Source: Tubiluchus corallicola
Lineage: Eukaryota; Priapulida; Priapulimorpha; Priapulimorphida; Tubiluchidae
Assembly: GCA_030141605.1 (NCBI GenBank)
Contig: JAQGDQ010000085.1
Coordinates: 436,001-500,000, forward strand
Reading direction: 5' to 3'
DNA length: 64,000 bases
Each line of letters begins with the position of its first letter. The first letter of the stretch is position 1. Under the pieces are notes generated by a model, which was given only the letters and a program-made list of their open reading frames with translations, was not told where the DNA came from and did not search any database. This document shows, piece after piece, positions 15,601 to 30,600 of the stretch. A program made the position numbers and the translations under genes.

Positions 15601-18600
15601 AAGGTGACCCATATTCGCCTGTAAACTTTGTCAGAGCCTTCAGCAGTTTGCTATTTGTTCCCAACACTTGTTCAACTTTATTTACGACAGTTTTAAGTTC
15701 AGCCGGCATACTGAAGTACATAAAACAAAACAAAGCTGTTAATTTACATGAATTACTTAGATTTGACTGTGCTTGCAAAAATGTTCATTAACCATTGCGG
15801 TTCAATCATTGCCCATTGCGGGTAATGAGTTGGAGACGCTGGACTAGTCGGGATTTGAACCCGAGACCTGGTGAGTTGGAGACGCTGGACTAGTCGGGAT
15901 TTGAACCTGAGACCTGGTATTAACTCTGCCAGCTGAGCTGCTAGTTCAACACGACAGAGCAGACCCGACATTTCCTTCTTGTAGCACACAATCCAACAGC
16001 GCCACCTGTATCCATGACAGGAGAGGAATACTTATGGTATCAACACTTTTGTCAGATTAGCTGGAAATTACCAATATCATTAATTAGTTAGGTTATGATT
16101 TATAAACACTCTGGCAATCACAGACATAATCTAACTAATTAATGACATCGTTAGTTGCATATCATTAATTAGTAAGGTTATGACTTATAAACACTCTGGC
16201 AATCACAGTCACAACCTAACTAATTAATGACATCGTTAGTTGCATATCATTAATTAGTTAGGTTATGACTTATAAACACTCTGGCAATCACAGTCACAAT
16301 CTAACCAATGTGGTTGTGGTTACTTGGCAGCTAATTTGAGAAAAGTGTTAATTTTCTTTGCTTATTCTGTAGAGAAAAGGTGCAGGATTGGACAAAACGG
16401 TACTTTAAGAAAGAGTGAGAAATAATTGGAAATGAAATGAGTTAATTTACCTGGTGTTTGGAAACATGATTGGCAAAGTTTTACTGTAAAACCAATCCCA
16501 GTGAAGTCGAAGGAGAGACAAGTGCTCCTCAGAGCAGTCGACTTCAGAGCAGCAAACTAACCACAAGTATTTTCTCCATTGCATGGCATTAATTTGCTAA
16601 TGAAAAAAACAAAATGTGTCGGGTGTAAAAACACAAGAGTAAGCTTAACTACCACATGAACATGTCCAAAATGGATACGTACTAATCAAACTACACAAAT
16701 CAGTTGCGAATAGTAAAAATTTTGATATTTTTTTGAGTAACTGATAAAAAAATGATACAACAGTACCGTTTCCATGCATTCTTGGGTGAGCGAGTTCATC
16801 TCATTCAACACTTTTATCACAGCTTCATTGAAACGCAAGAACAAAGCTGACAGATGATTAACTACAGGATGGGGTAATCTAGGATCATCCCTGGGAATTG
16901 TACCTACAAGAATTTGTAGCAGTATTTTACCACTAGACCACTAGACACCACAATCTTCACTAGAAAAGCTATACATGTTAATACCAGACATCTAAAATTG
17001 TTACAGTAATTTACTATACATACCATTAGTAATTAAGTAGCGCAATGCAACAAACTAATATTAACAGGGCGAGAATTTCGATGCAAATCCCTATTTGTAT
17101 AAATATTCGCGCTAATGCCCATTACTGGTTAGACTCACGCATGTGTTACCTGACTGTTAAAAAAATAAAGAGATACTGGCATTAATCTGGCTTTTTTGCC
17201 TTGCACTAGCAGGTACACAGTTGTGCTTGCGAGCTTACTTTATTACTTCACAAGTGTCTTGGGTGCATTGTGCTTTGCATTCAGAGTTGCATGTAAACAT
17301 TCTAGGGATCTATGCTAATTGCCAAGCCAACAGGAACACAAACTCCATGTAGACGGTGTAAAGTTCGGAAACGGCCAATTAGTCAAGTTATCAGTGTCGA
17401 GCGTAAATTTAGAGCAATTCTTGTTTAAGATGCTTGTTATGTATACACTTCTTGATGAAGGGAATGATGATTGTGGCTCACTGACAAAGAGAAGATTCAA
17501 AAAAATTCTAAATGGCTAGGAAACTGAAGGATCTAAACTAGGTCTCATTCTGAAAAAGATGTCAGTACTGAGAGTGATTAATTCTTATCCTAAATCACGT
17601 TAATTGAAATTCAATCTTCACTGTTTTAATAATTTTAACTCATCGTACTTGGTCTATGTGATTTAGATCTTCCTTCTCTTTAGATATGATTTAGACATCA
17701 TAAAATGTCACTGCAAGAATCTGCCTAGATTCTGGCAAAATATAACGAAAATCTGGCCGTGGTTATTGACTACTAACATGTCATTTATAAACTTCTAAGA
17801 TAAGACAAGCGATTATGCACAATTATGACAATATTTAAAAAAATGATTAATCATTTAAGAGTTTTTTTATTAAAAGAGCACACATCAAAATAAAAATTGG
17901 TTTTTTCTAAAAAATTCCATAAAGCAGCCATTTGCATGACAGGCTGCATGACAGCTTCAAAAAACCCACTTTGTTAAAATGATTTACCTTCATCTAGAGC
18001 TTGAGAAATCCGCATGAAAGATCCTTGAATGTGGGAAAATTTCTTCTTTTTCCGTCTCTTTGATTGAAAATTAGCTTGGTGGTTTGCACCGAGCACAAGG
18101 GAGTCAAGAAATCTTTGCTGCGTAAATCTCATCAGGAGAAACACACTAAAACCAGAGTTAAAGATGTAGAATAAATATGTGAGCCATCTAGTCTAGTCAA
18201 CAAGTTTTACTGAAATGAAACTATTGCCAAAATGGCAAAGACATATTTTTCCATAAATTCATTCTTTTCCCTGGAGAAAATTATCTTTTTATTTCATTTT
18301 ATCAAGACTATCCTAAGAAGTTACATTTAGTTTCTGAACCATTTAAAAAGCAAGAGGTGACAGGTAATTTAAAAAAGCTAAACTCGAAATAAAACATTGT
18401 CTTCCAAATACGTCAATTATGCCTAAAAATATCGATATTATTCACAAATTAATTTACAAAAAAAAGGTTGTTTCAACCTGACATTGTTTTTGTTTCAGAG
18501 AAATTTTTAAAAGAGAAGCAGACATTATTATATAAACAACGGCACAACGATTAATGTTAGTCTTCTGAATTGACTGACTGAAATGAACTTACTTCCTGAA

Positions 18601-21600
18601 TGCCATTGTCATCTTATCAATAACACCCATTGCATGCGGAATGTTGATTGAAATGTGGTTAACTAACTGAATGTTAAGTCGCATGTCCATAGGCTGATAA
18701 ATCAAGTCAAACTCATCTGTTTAGAATAATAAATCAATGAAGTTAGAATATATATGTATAGAGAGAGAGTTTCCAAAATCGTGCACGTTTAATCCTAAAT
18801 TTAATATTTAAAAATGAAACCTAAGTTAGCATAAGCATCCACATGGTTTTTACAATAAAATAAAATAAGAAACAGTATTTTCATACCTGTTAGAGCACAT
18901 TTGTGACTTGTTATGAGATTTGCTGCAACTGACTGAAATGCTGTTGTACATATTTGATTAGCAACTTCTATCATTTGTTGTCCAAGAAGTGTGTCATTTT
19001 CGCTGTGCTGTTCCTCAACTGCCTGTTGCTTCACTAAATTCTCAAGCCATACCTGTCTCAACTGGAATAAAAAAAATGCATCTTGAATTTTATACAAACG
19101 AATGCAAAAATGAATCAGCAACTTCGTTACAATATCAAGCTTTTGGCCAATTTGGAAGACCTACCTACCTTGCATTATAATGGCATTATCATATAACCCA
19201 CCAACTACCTACCCCTTATATTGATATAGGGATATGGGACAAGTTATAGTGTGTCCTTTTTAGTTGTGAGCAATTGAGGAAGTTTATCTCAAACAAACAC
19301 AGTGAACCGAGACTCCACAGAGAAATTGACAAAAAACGTCAGCCTACTGGGATCTACGCAAAATGGCTGCGCCCTTGTAGCATCATCTGCTGCTGGCACG
19401 CACGTGTGAAAAAAGCGTAAGTCAGATATTGTATGATGACTAAATCACTTACCTGCTTTCTGTTATAATGGCGTTACCACATCTCCTGCCACCTACCTAC
19501 CCTACACTTGATATCGTTACATGTGGACGGTCTCTATACAACGACAGCATTTTGAGGTCACAATAATGACAATGTATTTGATGCAAAAACTTATACTTAC
19601 ATTCCAATCACAATCGCTTGAATGTTCCAGGAACACTAGCAGTGAAAATATCAGTAAATGATTAATCATTCCTGCAGAATACAAACACGCATTGTCCGGA
19701 GTGTATTTGGACACTAAGAAACTCAACAAAGCGCCATCTCTCTGCACTGTACTAAGCATAGAATTTAAAGAGATCCTTTTGATAGAGGGTAAGGGGTACG
19801 GCCATACACCAGCTTCATACAAAGACGCTGGATCATCAAGAAACTGATGAACATCAACTGGCTGCATCAGATGAAATTCAACTATTTCTTTTGCTCTCTG
19901 AAATCAAAATTAACATATAAATCAATAAAATCTAAAAGTTTCTTGCCTTCGTTGAAAATGACTCAATATCTACAAATCATATAGCAACTGTTATTTGTCA
20001 TCCAAAACAATATTTATAAGTTGTTATGATTAAAAACAATTACTATTTAATTAGTTGTATTATTAAGGAATGTCTACAACAAATTGTGAGAAATCATAAC
20101 ATAAATATAAACATTATAAACATAAACATAAGTACCTTCTTTTTGTCAGTACTCATCTGGTTTCGGACATACACGTCATTAGAAGCATTGTACAAGGAAT
20201 TTGAAAGTGAGTATCCATGACGAAGATACTGTACTGTTAGCTTAGCTGACTGCAGCAAATCGATCAACGTTCCAGAACTATATATGTCCTCTTTTATAGC
20301 ACTATTCAAAGATATTAACTTATTGCATGTCAACTTTCCTTCTAAGCCAATGTTATGTAACATTAGTTTAGTGTCGAAGTCATCGAATAATTCACTGTCA
20401 GCTTCCTAGACAAAAGACAGGCAAAAATATAAGCACCTTCGAAGAATTCTACCTCAAAAACATGCATACATCCCTTTATTAAAGCATGTCAAAAAGTTTT
20501 ATCCCAAAAAGTTTTATGAAAAAATTTCCTGCTTTTGAAAATAGATATTTTTTTAACTTGAGCTTAACCAGTCATTTTGGAGCCAAACCCCAAGCACATA
20601 AAAACTTGAACACTGAACAGTAGGAGAAAACAAAAAAGAGACGGAAAAAAGAGAGATAAAGATAGGAAAAGAAAGATGGTGGGGTTCTAGTACAAACACA
20701 AAATACTAGCATTGTAACGATGTTTAAAAATTGTGTATCATTAAGTCATAACCTGAAAAAATTAATCCCACAAGTACAGAAAAAATTATGAAAAAACTTG
20801 GTGCACAAAATACAACAAGTCATAAAGTGATGCTTTCATTTCCATGCTACTAAAACTGCAGCTAAAATTTAATGTATAACAGTGAATAACCAAATTAACA
20901 GCTACCACATACCTGTCCCAAAATGCAGATCTCAACACCTCTGTTTCTCATAGCACGAGATATTTCACCATGCTTCGGATCCATTGCAAATATCAGCCTG
21001 AAATCTGGGTGAGGTTTCACTGTTGGTATTTCTCCATTGATGACGCCACGTTCATTGATGCTTAGCACACCCCCAGGTTCAAGCAGGCCATTGAGCCGAT
21101 CCAGAACAGAAGCACTACATTTCAGTAAAATTTCAGTGAAACACAATATCAATTATCAAACAGTTTTACTGCAACCAGAAGGCCATCCATTTCTAACACT
21201 TTTGAAAACAATTAAATTTGCTTCCAGGCAAACAGCATTTTAAATATAGGTGGAGATCATGGAAGCAAGCAGCTTCGATATTGAATAAGATGCAAGAATT
21301 TTCAGTGTTAACAGGACACATATTAAGAGTTTTATTAGCACAAATATAAATTTTTCCTGTAACTTAACTAAACTGTTCAGATAATTTTGTTTTACCTAGT
21401 TCACATGTGTTACAAAACTGTTATCATTATATCATTAGAATTATACTATTAAAAATTATTCTAATAATAAAAAACGAGTAGGGATGCACAGGATCCACTT
21501 TTGCACGTTCCAGATCAGATCCGTATCTGTGGGCCGGATAGAATTCGGGATCCCACTGTACATTCCCGGAACGATATTTCATTTGTTTAGCCTTTTGTTC

Positions 21601-24600
21601 ATGTGGTTGCGTCGTATGTCCATTATCAAGGTAAATGAGTAATTGTAAGTGAAACACTGCAAGCGTTGATTTACTGTAATTTTGAACGCTTGATCCACCC
21701 CGGCTTAAACTAAGAAACCACCAAACCGCTTTTACAGAGAGTAAACGGCTCTAAACTTTTAGCAGACTATTTTGCAGCAACACTATCTTTGGCACTATTC
21801 GCTTCAAAGAATCACAGCATAAAGATTGCTGGTATCACTTGTGCTACAAGCATGGGCATGGCGGCATAAAAACTAATCAATATTTTCGTAAATTTCTAAA
21901 GATTTTAATATAAATCTTTCAAATTCTTTAAAAAAAATTAGACTGTTCAGGTAGTTAAACTGTTTTGTATATTTTTTCCTTACAAGCTCTATTTTTGTTC
22001 ACAACTGGTGTGCAATTGGTACTTCGAACAGTGCAAAAAATTAAAATCACTGGATATCGGTACATCTCTAAAAAAGAGGTCCATAAAAATCAACCACAGG
22101 CATGCTACCTGTCCATTATTTACAAAATATTACTAGTCTATCTACTAACTTGCAAAAGTTGACGTTGTCCACTAGCAACCAGTCACCATTCTCAAGAGCC
22201 TTCACTAATATGCTGTCAACCCATTCAAACAATCCTCCACCACCACTTGGTCCTTCAGCGTCCAGCTTGGCTTGTAATGATATCAGCTGATACTGCAGGG
22301 CCTCAACTTTCTCTGTAATAATTAAGCAGATATTACAAAAGTCGTATGCTCAAAAACCCAACAATACAGTTTTTTCCGTTTTAAAGATAGGATCCTAAAT
22401 AATATGAGGCAAACATTATAAATGTACTTTGAATGAAAATGTTTAAAATGAATCCACTTTAGTGACGTTAGCAGGTTTATTGATGTTTTTTAAAATATGT
22501 GAATTTAATAGCACATTATCAGTAAATACATATTTGTTTATAAAGCAGCAATGAAATACATGTATGACACTAGTATGTTTATGAAAATGCATAGAACTAA
22601 ATGAAAACTAATAAATGCCAAACAAAATAACTCATTTAGTTCAAAGAAAGGCTACAATTACAGGATAAAATAAGCAAATCTGTTTAAAGGTTACATAATG
22701 TGCATCTATACTTAATTAATTACAAATAAGTAAAAATAAATGCAAACTCCATGAATCAATACAATGTTTTATCTATAATCAGAAATGGTTATACATATGC
22801 AACAAAAATTGGGTTTTAAATCATGGCCAAAATCAACAAAAAATAAAATAAAATAAAGTGATTTTACGCCACATTATCTCACCCACCTCACTTCTCATTA
22901 GTTGCATGCCACTTATCATTTCCCCCACTCTAACATCACATTATTTTACCTCTCGGAGTCACCCACACCTCCTCACATTAACCGATCTCACCTTACTTGA
23001 CCCCTTTAAGAGTCACCAAACCTCTCCGTACTTCATCCTATCTCCCCTCACCCCACCCCACTTCATCTCACCTCACCTCCCCCATCTCACTTCACCTCAT
23101 CTTATCTCACACTTGACTTCATCTCATCTCAGACTTAAATCTTACTTTTTCTTTTCTCAACAACTTCAATTACCTGTCTTTATATAGCAAAGACAAGGAA
23201 AATTATTGTAGACAATGTTCAACTTGCACAAGGTCATCCAACTACTGTAACAAGCAAGAAAAACCTCCTTGCATTTTCATTTGATGGACAAAGCTATCAG
23301 ATGGACACCAGTCTACAGAGATATGTCTTTTGACAATACTTTAAGGAAAAACAATCTGATACGAAATACAATAAGTATACTTATTACTTAACTCTGTTCA
23401 TTCAACAGTGCCTTTGTAACAGACACACAAGCAAGAAATCTCATTACTTTTCAACCACAGCTGTGTTAGTGCATTCTTTTTCAAATAATTAACAAGCTTT
23501 TCTTTTACAAAGCATTGACAGAAACATTATACTAACCTCTGAATGTGAATGTGTCGACTTTATCCGACAAATGCACCATAATCTCCAATAACACATGAAG
23601 GAGCTTGAACTGCTTTTGTATGTTTGCATGTCTATCCGTCTTGCTCAGATCATAAGCTGAAATCAAAAAGGCACAAATGAAATGAACTTGGAAGTACGTA
23701 AAACAAAAGCAAATGTTAAAATGCCTACATTTCTCAACCAACCATACTTGGGCTACGGATTCTTCACGTTTTTTAAACGGACATCAACAAACGGCAAAGA
23801 AAAACTATTTAAGATGCGAGATATTTTGAAAATAAACTTTCAAATAAAATAGAAGCACAAAAAATTAAGAAACCACTACATGCAAAATGACATGTTACCA
23901 GATTTTTTGAACAGCCGAAAATTTTCCCATGCAGTTGTTAGTTCTTCTGCCTCAGTCAGTTGTGGCTTTTGTTCCTCTAGCAGTAAATGGCGCAAAAGTT
24001 CTTCATACACAGCCTGCACGTTGGCTACCAATTCCTCCACATATCTGTTTGGATCCGCCTGAAATTATTTAGTTAGTTATCTTTAATTAACTAAGCAAAT
24101 TAGTTAATTATTTTTAATAAAATGTTACTGACCAGAGAAAAAAGGGTGTAGCTGCAAGATAAGTAAATCCAGTTCCTGGTTAGAATTACAGTAGATGGCA
24201 AAACCAACAAGAAAATTGGTTAAAACTTCTTAAAATTAAGCCAGTTTTTGTGAATTCAAAAAATTAACTGAACTTCTCATGTCCTACAAAGTCAAGACCA
24301 AAGTATATTCACCAGGCGTTCTTATTAGAGCAATTTAACCCAATCAACAGAAAAAAAAGAACTACAAAAAGCTAAGTATGGTTTAAAATCTTTCCAGTGG
24401 TGTTAACCACAATGTGATGTTTAGGAACTAATACGCCTGGTTTAGAAACATGTAATTTCAAACACTTTGCCACAGACAGTATTAATTTGCCCCAAATTAC
24501 TTAAATATTGGAAATACAGTGCTCTGTTCTAGCTAGAAGCACATGACCCAGTGACTAAGCCGTATTCTCCTACAACGTAAAAGCAAAAAGTATTTACTAT

Positions 24601-27600
24601 GATTTTACTGCTGATACACGTGTCTGATCGTGAGAAGTGACTTGCGCTATTTACTCTTCAAACAGAAACAAATCAATGACAAATGGAGTTAGAGCAACAC
24701 TTTACACTGCAATAGTGGAAAATTCTTTGTGGGGCATAGCCAGTCCTGGGTGTGCAAGAGCTCTCTTCTCTGCAAGAAATGAATTCCTTCTGAGTGTCTC
24801 TGCAATGGGTCTTGGTGAATTTGTGTCTGACCACTGCAATTATGATTGGCAGATTATGATTTTAATCTCAATTCTTGACTCTGATGCTAGGATGCTAAAG
24901 TAAATCAAGGCTGCAAAAATGTGTTTATAAAACAAATCAAAATTTTTCTTTTAAAGAATATCAATATCAAATAAAGAATATCGCTTTATTTTGCATAAAT
25001 GAAGTGTACAAATACTTAAGGAGTTCAGTGTGATTGTGTGATCAATGTTCTGAAGCTGTCTTCTAACAGATGCATATTGTTTGGCCATTTTTTCCGGATC
25101 AATGTGAACAATGTTCAGTGGTTTGTTTCCCATGTGAGAAAAATTCAGTAGTCCTGAGTAAACAATGTCTAAAAAGTTGGAAACCCTGGACTATGCAGTT
25201 ACCTAATGAAGTGCTTCCTGCTTCAGTAGGGTAACTTGGACGCAAGAAGCCCCCTTAAGGAAATATATTTGGTGTTTATAGACTTTAAGTACATTTTTGT
25301 TTGAAATCTGATGTAATACTTGACAGATATATTCAGTACTTGTGTGTCAGTGAAAGACTGTCAGTTAGTGTTCTTAATACCTACTGAAAGGGCTTTTTAC
25401 CCCATGTTCCCCTACTTGCCAGTCTATAAATTACATTTAGTGTGAAAATGTTCAGTATCTATTTAATAGAGACAGCAATCACGTAATGATCGTCACTGGG
25501 CAGGTTAAGTAAGTAGGTAGGCAGGTAGGCAGGCAGGCAAGCAAGCAAGAACTTTATTTAAAGTCGATTTTGAGGCACATAAAACATAATGACTATTGTC
25601 ACCAACTAAAATTAGAACAATTATTATAAAAAAAACTAATAAAAACAAACAACACCATACAGAAGTAAAAATAAAGACTGGTTTTTGAGCCTACTTATAA
25701 ATTTGAAAACATATAATTAAGATAACTAGGTTCAATTAAGTACGTCAAAGCATTGGAGAAGGAATAATGTTTAGTGACTGATTTCTTGGAGGCTGCTCAA
25801 CTGCCAAGTGAATTTAATGGGTTAGTGTGAAACTGCGATCACCGATGGGTTTCATTGAGTGTGCTCACTCAAAGCGCTTTGACATTGAGCATGGCTGACT
25901 TCCCAAAGTCGCTTCCACAAAGTCAGCTAATGAAAAGGTTCTGAAGAAAAATAAAGAATTTTTTAGACTTAAAGGACGTTTGACTTTCTTCACTGAATAA
26001 CTTTCCGCGCACCGTTACTTAACGAATCTATTGTGAACAGCTTTGCACACCACTATGTGCAGACTTTAGAACAGCAGGGGCTCACCTGAAAAAAGGACAC
26101 TGCCTTAACATTGCCATGCACACATTTATCCAAACAATGAATTAAATTTTCAGTGTAGACAATGCAAACATCGATACTAACTTTTGGCAATCTTTTTCAA
26201 CACATTAAGATTAGGCACTTAGTGAGTTAAAACCAAGAGAGTGAAAGAAATAAGTGAATGGTCAACACAATATAAATTAAGCAATGCATGAGTGACCCAA
26301 CGCACTGCATTTTGGAGGTTCCTTCTGCCACACTGCCTCTGATTATTTACAATGTTGAGGAAAATTTTGCCTCCAAATGTGGCTAAGACTTTCTGTTAAT
26401 TCAGGATCTCATGCTAGAGGATATCTTTGATAATAAGTTAAGTTCCAACCCCACTGCAACCAATTCTTCAGCCACTGAGTGCTGCAGGATCACAGTTTGC
26501 AGAGTGCCAAACTGCATAAAGAAGACATGAAAAAATGTTCACACTTTAACAGTGGACGTCTGGCGTTTCGCTGAGCTAAAACTTTTAGTGTGAACAACCC
26601 TTAATGCCTAACTATTATGAAAGTGCGATGCCTAAGCGGTTACACCACTTGGCCACGATACAGAGGTTCTGGGTTCAATTTCCACTCATGTCTGCGCTTA
26701 TCAGCTATTTATCGCTCGACAAGGGTTTTCTGGCCGTCTTTGGGGAAAAAGGTGACCGAGCGATAGCCTAGCCATCACTAAGTGCCAAGATCTCGTAACA
26801 AAAAACTATCTATCCCTATCTATCGTCAGAGGCATGGAAATCATAAACTACAATTATTTTTTATTTTTCTCCTTCTGTTTCTTCTTCTTCAACTATTTAG
26901 CTTAGCTTGTCATAAGCTTCTTGAGTAATCTTCAACGCTCATGTAACGCTAGCTGCGCAATTCGTCATTTTGATTAGGGTTCGCGAATTAAAACCCAACT
27001 TCAGAAATCTTCCGTTTCGATGAGCACCGCCAGTCAGTATCGATTGATTTTATATATATGGAGAGTTTGTGACAGTGATATTGGACAGAGTTAGACGCTG
27101 AAGTGCCGAGAAATAAACGCACAATAGTCACTTGAGCAAAAATCAAGACGGTGAATCCTAGTGCAAAGAGTTGCGATATTACGTGCGGTTAGTGTACACA
27201 AACTTACTGTGAACTGACAATCAGAACGACGAAATTAAAACTTTTCACAGTGTAAAAATGTCGCCACAGCGGTACGTCTACCACAAACACGGGTACGTCT
27301 AATTATTTACGCTAGTAAAAAGTAATAATAAGAATAACACACGTCTAGTTATTTATTTACTATAGTAACGCAATGATAAAAATAATAAGTAAAGTTAAAA
27401 CTACAACAATTAAGTGACGATTCGAAAGTCCTTTAACTTTAGAGATGAATATTTAAAAACAAAACATGAAAAAACTTTGTTTATAGTTTTTCATTATGAT
27501 AGTCTTTATTTTATGCTCATTCAAAATGTTTTGTTTTAGATTTTTCGGTCACTGACACATGTAATAATTGGTTAATTTTTCTTCATTAATAACTTATCGG

Positions 27601-30600
27601 CGTCCAAACATCGACCTATAGTTTACTATAGTAGTTTAGGATAACAACGTCATATTTGAAGTTGAGCAAATCCAATAGCGACATTTTTGTATGCAACTGA
27701 CACTAATTAACGCAAGCTAGTTAAACTGGACACCGCTTTTTTAAAAACATATAAGCAAGTAAAAACACATCAAATTCATTGCACTTTGAGACAACGAATT
27801 CGGTTTGTAGCTTTTATATAGCTATATAAGTTATATAGCTATATAACAGATAATAATTTTATAGGTTTGTTTATATCATTTACCAGTTATTGATTCATTT
27901 ATTAGTTCACTTACTAATTATGAAACCAATCGTTGATATTTTAATGATTGATTTAATGATTAGCAAATGAACGAAAGATGTTTATTAAGAGTGTAAAATT
28001 GACTTCCAGATGTGTAAATAATCTTTCGACGAAGTTCGCGCGCTTTTTCCCAATTTACATGTAGCAAGCCATACAGTTTAATTTGGAACAACCGCAAAGT
28101 GTTGCTCTTGTGCTGCTTTACAAGCGATGTCTTGACTTTTCATACACCAAAAACTTACTCTCATGGAATTTTAACATTTTATAAAAGTATTTTTCTTTGA
28201 AAATAAATTTCAAGAATGCAGGCAAACAATTTATGCTTCCGGGATTATAATTTAATAAATTTTTGTTTGACAATTGTTGAATATGAATGGAATAAAGAAA
28301 AATAGTGACAAAAACACAAAGATAAGTTATATTGTATTTCATTCTCTTCATATAGAGGCATCTATCCATTTAATTCATCTTTATTTCAGTAAAAAAACAC
28401 CATATAAAAATAAAAGAAATCACACGCAATTTGACGCAAAAAAATGTGTGTGTGAGTGTGGTTTTTAGGCTCATTAATTTCTCTGTGACATTTGTTTACT
28501 TGCAAATAGTGTCCATTTAAGTGGGTGATTTCTTTACTTTTATATGGTATGGTATATATACGTATACTATAAAGTAAAAGAAGTTAATGAAATATTCGAC
28601 CAGTACGAAAATAAATTTAATCCAACACGTATATCGGAGCCTTTGATTGCACATAGCAACACATTATCACCAGCTAAAGTACGCATTCTAACGCTGTACA
28701 CAGGATTCCCGAATATCTCAGATCTTGTTCAGAAAAACACGAAAGTTTTTACAGTTGAAGAAAGAGCAAAGATGCGCCCAACTAATTATACATTTTCAGT
28801 TCATTTTTCACTAAACAAAAACTCACTGACAAAAAACTAGTTCACTTTCACTCTGCTGTTATTCGAAGTTTGTGCATTGCAGACAGTAAATTCAAACACC
28901 AGCAAATTCTTAAAATACTTGTTGCTGTTTGGGGTTTTTCTTAAAAGTTCCAAAGGAACAGTCGAGTTCACTCACATAAGCAAGCGTTTTGGGTAGCTAC
29001 AATGTTCAATTACCGAATTTACAGAATAGCGTTAGTAAATATTTAGACAGTACGTGTTATTTGTTTTCATACCATAACGTAATTATACCGTTTACTGTGT
29101 ATCCGCTGAAATAATGTTGATGTTGCTGCGGCGATGGCTGACGCTGTTGTTCTTGTTGTAGTTTTTAGTGTTGTTGCTGATGTACTAAGAAACTTTATTT
29201 CCAACGTTTAAAATAAACATTTATGTCTTCTTACATGAAAGTATTGTATAAAATGTTATACTGGGTCATCACCAGTCAGCTCTCAGGATTGGGTCACTAC
29301 AACGCTGAAAGAAGTTACATTGGTAAGTTTAGTTTAGTTTAGTTTAATTTATTCACATCTATTCGTACATATAGATGTACATCTAAAAATACAGTACAGC
29401 TACTAGGACACTACATTTACATAATTAGCACTTATTAAGATACGCAGGCGGACCAACTTCTGAGGAATAGTTAAAAGTAAACGAATGGAAAAAGTGAATA
29501 ACCGAGCTTTAAAAATTGTTCAAAATTGCTTTCGCAACATTGCTTAGGCAAACAGGCTCTCGTTCTCTATATGAGACAAGGTTGTTTTGTCTAGCTGTTG
29601 AAATATTCAAGCATGTTAACCAAGTTGGTCCTTGTACCCTAGGAAATATATTTAAAAGGAAAATTGTTTTGAATGATTTACGTTCTTCCAGTAATTTACA
29701 AATTATTACCTCATTACAAAACCATTACTTACGTCAAAAACTCTGCGAAATATGAAAGAGTTAACTTGTGGAAGAAGTTGCCTGATAAAATTAAAGCAAT
29801 TACTGATACCAATGCTTATAAATCAGCTATTTAAATGAATTATGTAACTGTGATTGTAATGTATATAACACTTGTCGAAATTTACAGATCTGAGTAAGTT
29901 AACATGAATTGTATTGAAAAACATGTAACAAAAACTAACATTAAGAATGTCTTCCATGAAACGGTTTATTTACATTGTGTGTGTCATCTCATTTCATAGT
30001 CATTATCTAGTGTACATCCATCAACCACTGACGGCAAATTGCCATTTTTGCTAATGTTTTATGTTATCATTACTAATCGACTGAAAATAAAATAAAATTT
30101 ATTACTACTAGTGCAAAGCTGCTTACACGTGTCTATCGAATTTAAGAAACCTTGTTAAATCAACATGTTCAAGCCTTTTACTAATGACGAATCATTTACA
30201 GAAGCAGGCAATCAGTTCCACATTGGAACGATGCGATATGAGAAAAATTCTTGAAAATGTGTCTTACATTTACGCCTTACAAACAGTTTTAGCAAGTGAT
30301 TAGCGATTACTCTTAGTTTTATTATTTAAAGATTTGATAAAACAATGTTTCCCTGTTTAAATCAACATCCCTTTTGTAACCTAATCAACATAAATTTCTA
30401 AATGATTTAAGACTCAGAATTTGTAACCTATGTGGATAATAGGTGTTGAGGTTTTCAGCCCTTCACAGACCTATATGAGGATGGCAACGGCAACCAATTG
30501 ACTAAATGTCTATTAGTTCATCAACAAATGGTTAAATCGGCAACAGCAATTGTAAGCTGCAACCTAAAACAGTTATTTCCCTAAATTCTGTTTCAATCTC

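Noticed and set aside
22858-23187. 109-codon plus-strand ORF rich in Ser, His, Pro, Leu
   Set aside because: Open only because of the pyrimidine-rich TCACCTCAC tract. It lies in an MDN1 intron without conserved features.
135-24058. Intron-hosted C/D or H/ACA snoRNAs, expected in ribosome-biogenesis genes
   Set aside because: I looked for paired TGATGA and CTGA boxes with end stems on the minus strand and found no convincing case. A covariance search would be needed to exclude them.
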